NCBI RefSeq assembly: GCF_023657445.1
Contig: NZ_JAGTWY010000001.1
Coordinates: forward strand, 3,162,001 to 3,226,000
DNA: 64,000 nt
Reading direction: 5' to 3'
From: Marinobacter sediminum
GTDB lineage: Bacteria; Pseudomonadota; Gammaproteobacteria; Pseudomonadales; Oleiphilaceae
The translations under genes and the position numbers were made by a program. The notes below the pieces were generated by a model. The model was given only the letters and a program-made list of their open reading frames with translations. It searched no databases and was not told where the DNA came from. Positions within the stretch are counted from its first letter, which is position 1. Every line of letters starts with the position of its first letter. Positions 34,985 through 44,869 of this stretch are shown here, piece after piece.

Positions 34985-36370
34985 TCACTCGTCAGATGAT
35001 ATGCGGTGACGGACCATCTCGGCACCAGCTCGGGCCCGACCGGCAAGCTTCAGGGCCAGTTTGACGCTCTCTCCCAGATGGGAAGCCGGGTCCAGCATCG
35101 ATTTGATCTCATCTGGACTTACCGTGGACCTTACCAAAGGATTTTCAGACAGAACCGCGCCCACATTGCGGTTACTGCGGGCAGCCTCAAGCGCCGATTC
35201 GTGCACCACGTCATGAGCCGATTGCCGCCCAAGACCCTTGCGAGCCAGCGTCATCATCACGTTTTCACAGTTGATCATTCCGCCTGTCAGCTCAAGATTC
35301 GAGCGCATCCGTTCGGGCACGAGCCGAAGTCCGACCAACAATTCCTCAAGCTCGGCAAGCATCTCAATGGCTAACGGGCAGGCCGAATCCATCACAGAAT
35401 AGAGTATACGGCTCGAGGCAGCATCGCCTTCATGGCTCACGTGTCCGGCCTCCAGTGCAAGGTTAACCTGGGAGCGAAGCTGGGAGGCCAGGGCAATGAC
35501 GTTTATCGAAAGCTTGGGGTTTACCTTCTGTGGCATGGTACTGCTGCCAATCACTGCATCCCCCAGGTTCTCATGAACTTCGCCTATCTCTTCCGACATA
35601 AGGTCAAACAGTTCATGCGCAATCTTTCCGCAAGTGCTGGCCAGTAGTGCCAGCAGAAGCACATATTCGACCAGATGATCGTTTACCGCGCGGCTGGGCA
35701 CATCGAAGCAGTTGAGCGCCAGTCGTTCGGCCAGATTCCTGCTCAGTGCCTCTCCCTGTTCACCAAAAGAGTGCATGGCTCCGACAGCACCCCCGAATAC
35801 CAATGTGAAAACCCTTGGCTCTGCAGTCCGGAGACGCTCTTCGTGTCTGAGTAATTCATCAATCCAGATAGCGGCCTTGAATCCAAACGTAATCGGCAAG
35901 GCATGTCGTCGTTGTGTTCGACCAGCCATGACCACGTTGGCACCGGACTCGGACTGACATGCAAGTGCCTCCAGACAACCAGCAAGGCCCTGCAGGAGTT
36001 GAACGTGAGCTTTGCGAACCAGCAGGACTTCTGCCGTCTGCATAATGTTCTGAGTGGTTGCACCCCAGTGCACATACTCACCTGCAGTCCCTTCACAGGC
36101 CTCCGCCAGGAAACGTACAAGGGACACGATCGGCGCCCTGGTGATTTCAATGTCTTTCAAGAGTGCTTCCCGATCGATAAACTCCATCCGCCCCTTGCGG
36201 GCTATCTCCTCGGCTGCCTCCTGCGGAATCATCCCAAGTTCAGCCTGACTCTTAGCCAGCGCTACCTCGATTTCCAGCCACACCTGAATTTTTGAATCCG
36301 TACTGAACAGTGTGTCGGTCGTCACCCGTGCGTCGGGAGCGCTCAAGGCGCTCCGAGTGCTTTCCTGCAT
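34985..36370 (-). CDS. PcaB-like lyase (3-carboxymuconate cycloisomerase/adenylosuccinate lyase family)
   Basis: 461 residues of the fumarase/aspartase superfamily. The three conserved regions are GEYVHWGATTQNIMQTAEV, the histidine-bearing GRTQRRHALPITFG, and the signature loop GSSTMPQKVNPKLS. HWGATTQ is closest to bacterial 3-carboxy-cis,cis-muconate cycloisomerase, but relatives of this type also act on unrelated substrates such as N-succinyl compounds. It is the last gene of a long minus-strand operon with an ABC importer and two hydrolases, and no other protocatechuate genes are present, so a role in beta-ketoadipate metabolism is not shown. AGGGGG precedes the ATG. Confidence 0.82.
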   Translation of the reverse strand: MQESTRSALSAPDARVTTDTLFSTDSKIQVWLEIEVALAKSQAELGMIPQEAAEEIARKGRMEFIDREALLKDIEITRAPIVSLVRFLAEACEGTAGEYVHWGATTQNIMQTAEVLLVRKAHVQLLQGLAGCLEALACQSESGANVVMAGRTQRRHALPITFGFKAAIWIDELLRHEERLRTAEPRVFTLVFGGAVGAMHSFGEQGEALSRNLAERLALNCFDVPSRAVNDHLVEYVLLLALLASTCGKIAHELFDLMSEEIGEVHENLGDAVIGSSTMPQKVNPKLSINVIALASQLRSQVNLALEAGHVSHEGDAASSRILYSVMDSACPLAIEMLAELEELLVGLRLVPERMRSNLELTGGMINCENVMMTLARKGLGRQSAHDVVHESALEAARSNRNVGAVLSENPLVRSTVSPDEIKSMLDPASHLGESVKLALKLAGRARAGAEMVRHRISSDE

Positions 36371-36388
36371 AGAATCCCCCTCACAACC

Positions 36389-37210
36389 TTATGATGATTC
36401 CAACAGGAAATCGGTTATGGCGACGTTGTATCGCCGCGCATCTTCCAGGTAAGGCGCATGTCCCAATCCCTTGAGCTCCACGTGGCGAACATCCGGAATC
36501 GACTGCAATAGCGGTTTTGCTTTTTCCAACGGCGCCACACGGTCCTGATCACAGGTGATGACCAGCGTCGATGCCTGAATCTGGTCAAGCTCCTCGCGGA
36601 GGTCGGCGGTCTGAATAGCCCAGGCCGCCGCGGCGACCCCCTCCGCTCTGGATTCGGCTGCAATACCGGCGACTTTTTCGAAAACCGCTTCACTGGTGCC
36701 CTCGGGTAACATGCCCTTGGCGCGACGCCTGCCATACTCCTCGCCAGACAGGGTTTTCAGTTCCTCCAGGCGGCGGCGGTAACGATTATCTGCACCGGTA
36801 TCCTGAGCCAGGCCGTGGCCCGGATGAGTGCAGGATAGAACCAGCCGGTTCACCAGCTCCGGCGCCATCGTGGCCACCTTCATTGCAACCAGCCCGCCCA
36901 TTGAGTGACCAACAATATTGATTGGTCCCGAAGACACCTTGGCGATGAACTGGATTGCCACCTGTGCCAGGTCGGTTATCGAGTCGCCGGCGAGATCCGA
37001 GTCTCCATATCCCGGCGCATCCCATGCCACTATCCGGAAGTTTGATGACAGCCCCTCCAGCTGTTCGATCCAGCTGGAACCGTTACCGTTCAGACCATGC
37101 AGAAACAGCACTGGAACGCCATCGCCGTTCTGCAGAAAACTGATCCATCCATGCTCCAGGCTGACACCGGAGCGAGAATCCTGCCTTCCCTCATGCCTTG
37201 CTTCGCTCAT
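36389..37210 (-). CDS. Alpha/beta hydrolase (enol-lactonase-like)
   Basis: 273 residues from the ATG at 37210 (a GTG four codons earlier is also possible). No signal peptide, so cytoplasmic. The fold is shown by VPVLFLHGLNGNGSSW (oxyanion region), nucleophile elbow NIVGHSMGGLVAMKVA, acid in LVITCDQDRVAPLEKA and histidine in KGLGHAPYLED. The layout is like 3-oxoadipate enol-lactonase PcaD and other small-molecule esterases. It sits between the lipoprotein hydrolase and the PcaB-like lyase in the operon, so the two cytoplasmic enzymes may act in sequence on the imported compound. Confidence 0.85.
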   Translation of the reverse strand: MSEARHEGRQDSRSGVSLEHGWISFLQNGDGVPVLFLHGLNGNGSSWIEQLEGLSSNFRIVAWDAPGYGDSDLAGDSITDLAQVAIQFIAKVSSGPINIVGHSMGGLVAMKVATMAPELVNRLVLSCTHPGHGLAQDTGADNRYRRRLEELKTLSGEEYGRRRAKGMLPEGTSEAVFEKVAGIAAESRAEGVAAAAWAIQTADLREELDQIQASTLVITCDQDRVAPLEKAKPLLQSIPDVRHVELKGLGHAPYLEDARRYNVAITDFLLESS

Positions 37211-37245
37211 AGTTAGACTCACTCGCCAATATCCGTTAACACGGA

Positions 37246-38313
37246 TTAGTAGTCACCGAAGGGGTCGTCCCCTTCTTCGGTTCCTTGCAAAAGAGGATTG
37301 CTTTCCTTGCCGCGATCGCCGCTTTCCGTATCCGAATCACTGGAAAACAGGGGCTCTTCCTTTTCGCCCGCCAGCAGGAAGTCAGCACCGGCCACCGCCA
37401 TCTTTCGGCCGCTGTGGCCAACTCCGTAAACCGTCTGGACTTCCCAATTGAATTCGGCACCCAGTTCCTCAGCCTTGGCCCTGCTTACCTGGTAGAATTT
37501 TTTCCCCTTCTCCAGGCGGTGGGCACCCTGGGCCTTCGCGATGTCGGACAGGTTGAGCAACCGGTGTGACGGATCATCGTCATCAGTACCCAGCATGATC
37601 ACCAGGTGATGGGCATAGGCGTTGCTCAGATCGTCTGCCGTAGCCCCGGTATTCTTCAGCCCATATCGCAGAGGCAGGCTGTAATCCGGGAAGGTATAGG
37701 TGCCGGCGTTGGCCGCTATGGCAGTGTTAACACGGGCCTCCGGCCAGAGCATCAGCATCCGGTGCACAAACTGGGCACCACTGCCGTGTCCCCAAATGTC
37801 ATATTTCTCGGCCGTAAGATCAAACTCCTTGCGCAGTTCATCAAACGCCCTTTCCACAGCCGCAAACGAGGACTGCTCCGGAGGATTGCGTTCACCCTTG
37901 CTAGCATCAAACGAGGAGGAATCTGCCGTAATCCAGTTACCGGCCTGGTATCCCCAGCCTGTCGGGAAGTCCTCATTGGACACCTCCGGCGCGACAATCA
38001 GCACGTCGTACTTCTCGGCATAGGTGCCCCAGTAATCGCGGTAGACATCTGCGTCCCGGCGGCCACCGTGCATCACCAGCAACACAGGGGTATCAGGTTT
38101 CAGGTTCTCGGGCCGGGCATACCAGAGGGTCATGGTGACCGGTTTTTCAGGGGTTCCGGCTTGCACATCGATGGAGCCGTAGCTCTCAAACACCTCTGTG
38201 GAAACCAGAGACGAATCGGTATCTTCGGTATAGCCGGCTTGGTCAGGCGACACTGCCGCACAGCCGGAGAAGAGCGAAACAAGCCCGACGAGCAGAATGG
38301 CTTTTATTTTCAT
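37246..38313 (-). CDS. Lipoprotein with PHB-depolymerase-like alpha/beta-hydrolase domain
   Basis: 355 residues. A lipobox (LVSLFSGC, Cys 18) marks it as a lipoprotein. The hydrolase domain has the oxyanion segment VLLVMHGGRRDADVYRDYW, an elbow WGHGSGAQFVHRML and a histidine region GVGHSGRKM. In relatives the elbow is GHSAG; here it is GHGSG, so the nucleophile position has glycine and the serine is one residue later. Activity is therefore uncertain. The C-terminal tail is rich in acidic residues (SSDSDTESGDRGKE). It is part of the ABC-importer operon and may work on the substrate in the periplasm or at the outer membrane. Confidence 0.75.
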   Translation of the reverse strand: MKIKAILLVGLVSLFSGCAAVSPDQAGYTEDTDSSLVSTEVFESYGSIDVQAGTPEKPVTMTLWYARPENLKPDTPVLLVMHGGRRDADVYRDYWGTYAEKYDVLIVAPEVSNEDFPTGWGYQAGNWITADSSSFDASKGERNPPEQSSFAAVERAFDELRKEFDLTAEKYDIWGHGSGAQFVHRMLMLWPEARVNTAIAANAGTYTFPDYSLPLRYGLKNTGATADDLSNAYAHHLVIMLGTDDDDPSHRLLNLSDIAKAQGAHRLEKGKKFYQVSRAKAEELGAEFNWEVQTVYGVGHSGRKMAVAGADFLLAGEKEEPLFSSDSDTESGDRGKESNPLLQGTEEGDDPFGDY

Positions 38314-38341
38314 GGCGCACGTCCTCTATATTGTTTTTTGT

Positions 38342-40363
38342 TCAGTTGATGGATTGGTTGTCGGAGGGTTGTGCCTTCCAGCACTTAACCAACGAACTGC
38401 CAATGATTTCCGGCCTTGGCGCCTGCTCCCGGCACTGCGCTTCGGCAATGGGACACCGGGGATGAAACGAACAGCCGGAGGGCCGGTTCATCGGGTTCGG
38501 AAACTCGCCATCAAGCCCCGGGTCCGGAATCTCCCGGCCTGGCGAAATGCTTAAGGCAGAGTCCATAAGTGCCTTCGTGTAAGGATGCCGGGGTCTGGAG
38601 AGCACGCTGTCACGATCACCGCACTCAACGATCTCTCCGAGGTACATCACTGCCACCCGGTCCGCCATGTGCCTGACAACAGACAGGTTGTGGGTAACGA
38701 ACAGATAGGTCAGGTCCAGTTCATCACGAAGATCAAGCAACAGATTCAGTATCTGTGCCTGAACAGACACATCGAGAGCAGAGGTCGGTTCATCGCAGAT
38801 CACCACCTCAGGGCGCATGATCAGTGCCCGGCCTATGGCCGCTCTCTGACGCTGCCCACCTGACAGCTGGTCAGGGAAACTGTTGAACACCCGACGGGGC
38901 AGACCCACGAGTTCCATCATCTGCTCGACCTGCGCCCTCTGCTCTTGCCGGGTACCAATACTGTGAACGGCCAGAGGCTTGGCGATGATTTCCCCAATGG
39001 TTTTGCGGGGATTCAGTGACGAATAGGGATCCTGGAAGATGGGCTGGATCATTCGGGCCCGTGGCAGCGGTGGCAGGTTTTCAATCCGCTGGCCATTTAG
39101 GATAACTGAGCCCGAATCCGACTCTTGCAGCCCCATGATGGTTCGGGACAAGGTCGATTTACCGCACCCGGACTCGCCGACCAGCGCCAGCACCTCACCT
39201 TTCCTGAGATCAAGACTGATATTATTCAGTGCTTTCAAGGGCTTGCGTTTACCGAACAGGCCCCGTCGGACGGAGAAGGTGCAATTCACCTGCTCCACAG
39301 AAAGTATCGGCTCTTTTCCGTCGGCCGGCACCGGGCCTGTTGCTACACGGGCCTCCATGCCGGAGTCCCGGAACCCGCGGCCCCGGGTTTCCGCAGGATC
39401 GTGGCACACATAACTGCGGCCCGCCCCGATCTGCTTTCTCGGCGGTGTTTCGGTTTTGCACGTCTCAACAGCACGGGGACAGCGAGATGCAAAGGCACAA
39501 CCCCGAACGGTACCGGTCATCGCGGGCACAATGCCCGGAATCGCGCCCAGACGCTTGAGGTCATCACCGCGAAAGCCCGGAACACACTCAAGCAACCCCT
39601 GTGTGTAAGGGTGTTGCGGGTCGAGCAGTACGTCACTGGTGGTGCCGGTTTCAACAATATCGCCGGCGTACATTACGGCCAGTTTGTCGGCCGCCTGTGA
39701 CACCACACCGAGATCGTGGGTGATCAGGATCATCGACATGTTCAGTTCTTTCTGAAGATCGGTCAGCAGATGCAGAATCTGGGCCTGAATAGTCACATCG
39801 AGGGCGGTGGTGGGTTCATCCGCAATCAGCAGTTCGGGTTCATTCATCAGCGCCATGGCAATCATGACCCGCTGGCGCTGGCCGCCTGAAAGCTCGTGGG
39901 GATACTGCTTCAGTCGGCTGCGCGGGTCCGGCAGGCCCACCTTCTCCAGCAGATACACAGCCCGTTTTTCGGCTTCGGCCTTGGAAACATTCCGGTGCAA
40001 CGTCATCGTTTCCGTAAGCTGCCGACCGATGGAGTAAACCGGATTCAGGCTCGTCATCGGCTCCTGAAAAATCATACCGATGCGCTGACCCCGAATGGTT
40101 TCCGCCAGTTCCCGCTCGCTCGCGCGGGTCAGGTCATGGTTCACAAAGTCGATTCGCTCGGCACCACACTGTGCTGCGGGCGGGAGCAAATTCATGATAG
40201 CGAGCGCCGTCATGGATTTGCCTGAACCGGATTCGCCCACAATACCCAGCGTCTCGCCGCGTTCGAGTTTCAGACTGATACCCCTTACAGCCCTCAGTGT
40301 GCTGGATTCCGTCGGGATATCGACTGACAGTTTCTGAATGTCCAAAAGTGAGGCAGTAGTCAT
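38342..40363 (-). CDS. Peptide/opine-type ABC transporter, double ATP-binding subunit
   Basis: 673 residues from the ATG at 40363; upstream in-frame starts overlap the permease gene. Two complete ATPase halves lie in one chain. The first half has Walker A GIVGESGSGKSMTA, signature LSGGQRQRV and Walker B LLIADEPTTALD. The second has LVGESGCGKSTLS, LSGGQRQRAAIGRAL and VVICDEPTSALD. Each half ends in the oligopeptide-transporter C-terminal Cys-rich segment (GCAFASRCPRA, GCSFHPRCPIA). This fused DppD-DppF layout is as in GsiA/YejF. It energises the import of the ligand bound by the adjacent family-5 binding protein. Confidence 0.93.
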   Translation of the reverse strand: MTTASLLDIQKLSVDIPTESSTLRAVRGISLKLERGETLGIVGESGSGKSMTALAIMNLLPPAAQCGAERIDFVNHDLTRASERELAETIRGQRIGMIFQEPMTSLNPVYSIGRQLTETMTLHRNVSKAEAEKRAVYLLEKVGLPDPRSRLKQYPHELSGGQRQRVMIAMALMNEPELLIADEPTTALDVTIQAQILHLLTDLQKELNMSMILITHDLGVVSQAADKLAVMYAGDIVETGTTSDVLLDPQHPYTQGLLECVPGFRGDDLKRLGAIPGIVPAMTGTVRGCAFASRCPRAVETCKTETPPRKQIGAGRSYVCHDPAETRGRGFRDSGMEARVATGPVPADGKEPILSVEQVNCTFSVRRGLFGKRKPLKALNNISLDLRKGEVLALVGESGCGKSTLSRTIMGLQESDSGSVILNGQRIENLPPLPRARMIQPIFQDPYSSLNPRKTIGEIIAKPLAVHSIGTRQEQRAQVEQMMELVGLPRRVFNSFPDQLSGGQRQRAAIGRALIMRPEVVICDEPTSALDVSVQAQILNLLLDLRDELDLTYLFVTHNLSVVRHMADRVAVMYLGEIVECGDRDSVLSRPRHPYTKALMDSALSISPGREIPDPGLDGEFPNPMNRPSGCSFHPRCPIAEAQCREQAPRPEIIGSSLVKCWKAQPSDNQSIN

Positions 40364-40364
40364 G

Positions 40365-41306
40365 TCAGCTCCTCCGGTCAGTAACGGTGACATCGCGCAC
40401 GCCGTCACCCAGCAGATTGATAGCGATTACCAGGATGAACAGGGATATACCCGGCAAGATGACGAGCCAGGGCTGGAAAAACATCGCTGTCTTGCCCTCG
40501 GCAATCATCAGACCCCAGGAGGGGATCGGTGAGGGAATCCCGAGGCCGAGGAACGACAGGGTGGCTTCGTTCAGAATGGCCACAGCCACCTCAAGGGTGA
40601 ATATCACCATGATCTGATTGGTGATGTTCGGCAGCACTTCCCTGACCGCAATCTGGAGCTTGCTGCAACCCATGGCCTGAGCCGCAGCAACAAAGTCCAG
40701 CTCCCTCAGTCGCAGCGTGGCGGACCGGGTAACCACGAGATAGAACACCCAGTGGGTGGCACCAATCACGAAGATCACCACAGCAATGGACTGACCAATT
40801 ACAAACACCAGCGCCATGATCAACAAAAGGCTCGGCACCGCCAGCTGACAGGTCACCAGGAAGTTGACGGCCTGATCCAGCCAGCCGCCGAAGTAACCGG
40901 CAATGAGGCCCAGAGTGACACCAATAACAGCGCCAACCGTCGCTGCACCAAGACCAATTACCATAGAGACCCGGGCGCCATAGATAATCCGGCTCAGATA
41001 ATCCCGGCCAAGGTGATCGGTACCCAGCAGATGCGTCCACTGACCACCTTCTCCCCATATTGGCGGCAGAAGCCTGAGCGACAGGTTCTGCATATAGGGA
41101 TCATGGGGAGCCAACCAGGGCGCAAAAATTGCGAGTATTGCCATCACCAGCACAATGCCGAAGCCAATTTTCAGGCCGTAGTGTTTACGGGCCCGTTTCA
41201 GCGCCGCTCTCGTCGGGCTCAGGCCCGCGTTCTCGTTTTCAACCGTCAGGTCATCACTTTCGAGGGCTACGACCAGACCGTCTGCGGATTGTTTCATTGT
41301 CATCAT
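40365..41306 (-). CDS. ABC transporter permease, DppC/OppC type
   Basis: 313 residues with a cytoplasmic N-terminus and about six membrane helices. The binding-protein-dependent transport signature is near FVAAAQAMGCSKLQIAVREVLPNI (EAA loop). GTDHLGRDYLSRIIYGARVS is the usual N-terminal signature of the DppC group. It starts right at the stop of the DppB gene and ends next to the ATPase start, so the operon is tightly packed. Confidence 0.92.
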   Translation of the reverse strand: MMTMKQSADGLVVALESDDLTVENENAGLSPTRAALKRARKHYGLKIGFGIVLVMAILAIFAPWLAPHDPYMQNLSLRLLPPIWGEGGQWTHLLGTDHLGRDYLSRIIYGARVSMVIGLGAATVGAVIGVTLGLIAGYFGGWLDQAVNFLVTCQLAVPSLLLIMALVFVIGQSIAVVIFVIGATHWVFYLVVTRSATLRLRELDFVAAAQAMGCSKLQIAVREVLPNITNQIMVIFTLEVAVAILNEATLSFLGLGIPSPIPSWGLMIAEGKTAMFFQPWLVILPGISLFILVIAINLLGDGVRDVTVTDRRS

Positions 41307-42224
41307 TCACCCCATCCGGATTCGAGGGTCAAGCCAGGCGTTGATCAGATCAGCCGCCAGCGTGAGAACCACAAAGGTCATTACAAAGATCAGGATCAGT
41401 GACTGCACTGTGGGAATGTCGGAATTGAAGATGGACTCCACCGCCAACCGTCCCAGACCGTTCATGCTGAACACCGACTCGGTCACCACAGAGCCACCAA
41501 GCTTGTAGCCCAGTTGGACCGCCAATACGCTCACGATCGGTAACATGGCATTGCGCAACGCCTGCTGAAGGACAAGCCGGTAACCGATAAACCCTTTGGC
41601 CCTGGCCGTCCGGATATAGTCCGACGCAAGGACATCAAGCAAACCGGTTCGGGTCAGGCGCATCACGGCGGGAACCGAACTGGCACCCAACACGAAAGCC
41701 GGCATTACGAAATGCCGCCAGGTGGCATCACCGGATACCGGAAATATGGGAAAGGTCACCGCAAACAGGATAATCAGCATCAAACCAAGCCAGAAATTCG
41801 GGATCGCCTGGGCCGAGACTGCTGTGGACAGTGCGAAGCGATCCATCCAGCTGTTCGGGCGCAAGGCTGCCCCGATGCCGAGGGGCAAAGCGATAAGCAT
41901 GGTGACGCTCAGGGAAGACAGGGCCAGCGTGACGGTAACCCCCACATGGTCCTTGATGAGCTCTACAACCGGCTGTTTCCAGAAGAAGCTCTCACCAAAA
42001 TCACCACGCAGGACGCCACCCAGCCAGCTGAAGTACTGGGCGGACAGCGGACGATCAAAACCGTACTGCTCACGGATATCGTCCACCATCTCCTGAGGTG
42101 CATCCTCACCGGCAATGGTCTGTGCCGGATCGGTTGCGAAATGGAACAGGGCAAAGGTGCCAAAAGAGACGGTCAGTGCGACCAGGAGGGCCATGAACCC
42201 TCTCCTCATAACATAATTCAACAT
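41307..42224 (-). CDS. ABC transporter permease, DppB/OppB type
   Basis: 305 residues from the ATG at 42224, which has GGAGG upstream. Features of the DppB group are the start MLNYVMRRGFMALLVALTVSFGTFALFHF, IREQYGFDRPLSAQYFSWLGGVLRGDFGESF, and the EAA loop YIRTARAKGFIGYRLVLQQALRNAMLPIV. About six membrane helices. It pairs with the DppC-type permease to form the membrane channel. Confidence 0.92.
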   Translation of the reverse strand: MLNYVMRRGFMALLVALTVSFGTFALFHFATDPAQTIAGEDAPQEMVDDIREQYGFDRPLSAQYFSWLGGVLRGDFGESFFWKQPVVELIKDHVGVTVTLALSSLSVTMLIALPLGIGAALRPNSWMDRFALSTAVSAQAIPNFWLGLMLIILFAVTFPIFPVSGDATWRHFVMPAFVLGASSVPAVMRLTRTGLLDVLASDYIRTARAKGFIGYRLVLQQALRNAMLPIVSVLAVQLGYKLGGSVVTESVFSMNGLGRLAVESIFNSDIPTVQSLILIFVMTFVVLTLAADLINAWLDPRIRMG

Positions 42225-42226
42225 AA

Positions 42227-43768
42227 TTATTCCCTCCAGCTCGCCTGCCAAAGACGTGGAACACCGTCTTTAGGCACCGGGAACTCAAGTTCGGGGGACA
42301 GAAGATAATTCTGGCTGTAGGAAAACATCGGGACCCAGTACGCCTGATCCGCGATCCGGTTCAACGCTTCGCGATAGAGCCTTTTCCGCCTGTCCGGATT
42401 GATGGTCTGTTCAGCGGCCAGTACCCGTTTGGCCAGGGCTTCGTCACCGGTGTAATTGCGGGCTGAATTGGCCGCAAAATGCACCCCGGTACTGGCCGAT
42501 GCGTCCGCAGTGCCGCCACTGCCGTAGGATGCGAAGAAAGCCTCCATATCCTTGTCGTTACGGACCTTCGAGAACACGTTCAATTTGACAAAGCGCAGGT
42601 CCACATCCAGTCCGACCTCTCGCAGGTCACTGACGATGGCTTCGGCAATAATCTTTTCCCGATAGGCCCACAACTTGAATGAAAAGCCATCGGGGTAGCC
42701 CGCCTCGGTCAGCAGTTTTCTCGCCTTCTCGGGATCAAATTCGTAGCGCGGACCCTCGCCGTTGCATCCGAACTGGCGAGGGTGGCACGCGAAATCCACA
42801 ACTTCGGCACTGCCGCGCATCAGGTATTTGGTGATTTCTTCACGATTGATGGCATGGTTGACCGCCCGGCGAACTTTCCGATTGGTAAACGGCGTATCCG
42901 GGTCTGAAAAGCCGGCCGCATCGAGGGTGATGTAGCCAATGCGGATATCATTTCCTTCCAGGCGCGCAACGTTCGGCAGGTACTGGACGTTATCGGCGAC
43001 ATCCGGCGCTACCCCCATCATCAGGTCAATACCACCGCTGAGCAATTCCGCCTGTTGCGTCCCCTGATCCGCAATAACGCGGAATTTAATGTTCGCTATT
43101 GCGGGATTGACCTTGGGACTCGCCTCGTAATAATCACCAAAGCGCTCCAAAACGATGTCACGACCGGCACTGAAATCCGTTACCCGATAGGGACCAATAC
43201 CGTTAAGTACCTGCCCCCCGGAGTCCGGGCCACCGTCCGAGTAGGTGCCCTTTTTTCTCAGTGGGATACTGACCGCCATGTCCCGCAGAGCCATTGGATA
43301 GGGAAGCTTCAGGTTGAACCGGACCTCAAGGGGACCTGTCTTTTCCACACTTTCAAGCCAGCTTCGGATCACCGGACCACGACTGGTATCCGAGTCCTCA
43401 TTCAAAACCCACTCAAAGGTGTAAACCACGTCCTCTGCAGTCAGGGTGCTGCCATCGTGAAAGGCAATACCGTCGCGCAGGGTGACATCCAGCTCAGTGT
43501 CCGTAACCCATTCGTAGGATTCGGCAGCAAGGGGGACAAACTCAAGAGTATCCGGGTCGACAAAGAAGAGGCCATCGTCCGTCAGACGGGAAACGATAAG
43601 CCCTTCCCGTTGCACCGAATAAAGCCGGTCAACGGTGGTCAGAGGCTTTGCCAGGGCGACAACCAGCGTGTCATCCGACTGCCCGGCGGTGGCCGGCACC
43701 GTCAGGCCGATCGCTGCGAGCAAAATGGCTATGCGTGCGCCTATCTGCACTGAATACCGAGTCTTCAT
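42227..43768 (-). CDS. ABC transporter substrate-binding protein, family 5
   Basis: 513 residues from the ATG at 43768, with a strong AGGAGG. The signal peptide (IAILLAAIGLTVPATA-GQ) is followed by the family-5 fold: DTLVVALAKPLTTVDRL, the signature WVTDTELDVTLRDGIAFHDGSTLTAEDVVYTFEW, and VRRAVNHAINREEITKYL. Family-5 proteins bind peptides, opines, nickel complexes or sugars in the periplasm. The ligand here cannot be predicted. The 136 bp upstream include an AT-rich stretch (about 43855-43915) that is likely to hold the promoter. Confidence 0.92.
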   Translation of the reverse strand: MKTRYSVQIGARIAILLAAIGLTVPATAGQSDDTLVVALAKPLTTVDRLYSVQREGLIVSRLTDDGLFFVDPDTLEFVPLAAESYEWVTDTELDVTLRDGIAFHDGSTLTAEDVVYTFEWVLNEDSDTSRGPVIRSWLESVEKTGPLEVRFNLKLPYPMALRDMAVSIPLRKKGTYSDGGPDSGGQVLNGIGPYRVTDFSAGRDIVLERFGDYYEASPKVNPAIANIKFRVIADQGTQQAELLSGGIDLMMGVAPDVADNVQYLPNVARLEGNDIRIGYITLDAAGFSDPDTPFTNRKVRRAVNHAINREEITKYLMRGSAEVVDFACHPRQFGCNGEGPRYEFDPEKARKLLTEAGYPDGFSFKLWAYREKIIAEAIVSDLREVGLDVDLRFVKLNVFSKVRNDKDMEAFFASYGSGGTADASASTGVHFAANSARNYTGDEALAKRVLAAEQTINPDRRKRLYREALNRIADQAYWVPMFSYSQNYLLSPELEFPVPKDGVPRLWQASWRE

Positions 43769-43904
43769 TTCTCCTCCTTTTGTAATTATTGGAGTGCTCG
43801 ATCGTTTCAAATGACAGTGCGTATCAAGTGAATGGGGTCAGTGTAGGTAGGCCAAATTGATTTTAAAATTGAATATAAGTCATATTTCTATGCATTTAAT
43901 GCAT

Positions 43905-44837
43905 CTAAAGTCTGGCCTCTTCGCAACCAGTCAATGTTGCATGGGGCCCTAACGCCGACGCCACTTCAGATTCCAGGCAACGAACCAGACTCTTTGTTGC
44001 CGGCGTTTCCTCAAACCCCGGAGGAAACAGCAGCACAAACTCTAAACCATAACCTGGCTCTAACGGCCTCAACACATATCGGGCTTCGTCTACAGCCAGT
44101 GCAGCCAAACGGTCGATGATGGTGATCCCCAACCCCTCGACCACCATCTGACAAGCCAGCACACTTGAAGTCGTTTCAATCTTGCAATCAAGCTCTACGC
44201 CGGCCGCCTGGAATATCTCCTCCATCTGAAACCGCGGGCGCAACCCCGGTGCCAGGGCAATAATGTCGTAGTCCGCCATCTGCTCCGGCGAGACTGATTC
44301 AAGCGCCTCAAGCGGATGCCCTTTGGGGATCATTACCATGGCATCGGTATCGAAAAAGGGTCGCTGGATCACAGAGGGGTGATTGCAGGGCCTGGTCAAT
44401 GCAACAGCAATATCGTAGTGACGGCCCGCGACCCATTGTTCGATATCCCGATGGCCCCTGACATCCACACTGAAACGCTGATCCGGATGTTCCTTAACAA
44501 ACCGGGCCAGCGCCGGGGAAACCAGACTGTTGGCCAGACGGGCCAGCGCCACAATACGCAAGGTGCGGGTTCCGCCAGACTTTATTTCCTGAACGATACG
44601 GGGTAAGTCCTCCAGATTCGCCAGGATTTTTTCAGCCTCCCGATAGAACTCCTTTCCTTCCGGAGTGAGCACCAAACGGCGTTTTTCCCGCTTGAAGAGT
44701 TTGAGCTTCAATTCGTCTTCCAGCGTAGAGATCAAACGACTGGTAGCCGGCTGGCTCAGGTTCATGACATCAGCAGCCGCCACCAATGAACCGTGAATGA
44801 CCACAGCACGAAAGCACTTCAACTTCTTAATATTCAT
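43905..44837 (-). CDS. LysR-family transcriptional regulator of the importer operon
   Basis: 310 residues with GGAGAA before the ATG. The N-terminal helix-turn-helix is LKCFRAVVIHGSLVAAADVMNLSQPATSRLISTLEDELKLKLFKRE, followed by a two-lobed inducer-binding domain. It is upstream of the importer genes on the same strand and divergent from a porin gene with 200 bp between. An inverted repeat in that gap is the likely binding site. It probably activates import and breakdown genes when the compound is present. Confidence 0.9.
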   Translation of the reverse strand: MNIKKLKCFRAVVIHGSLVAAADVMNLSQPATSRLISTLEDELKLKLFKREKRRLVLTPEGKEFYREAEKILANLEDLPRIVQEIKSGGTRTLRIVALARLANSLVSPALARFVKEHPDQRFSVDVRGHRDIEQWVAGRHYDIAVALTRPCNHPSVIQRPFFDTDAMVMIPKGHPLEALESVSPEQMADYDIIALAPGLRPRFQMEEIFQAAGVELDCKIETTSSVLACQMVVEGLGITIIDRLAALAVDEARYVLRPLEPGYGLEFVLLFPPGFEETPATKSLVRCLESEVASALGPHATLTGCEEARL

Positions 44838-44869
44838 TATGTTCTCCGGGACACATGCAGAAAACGCAT

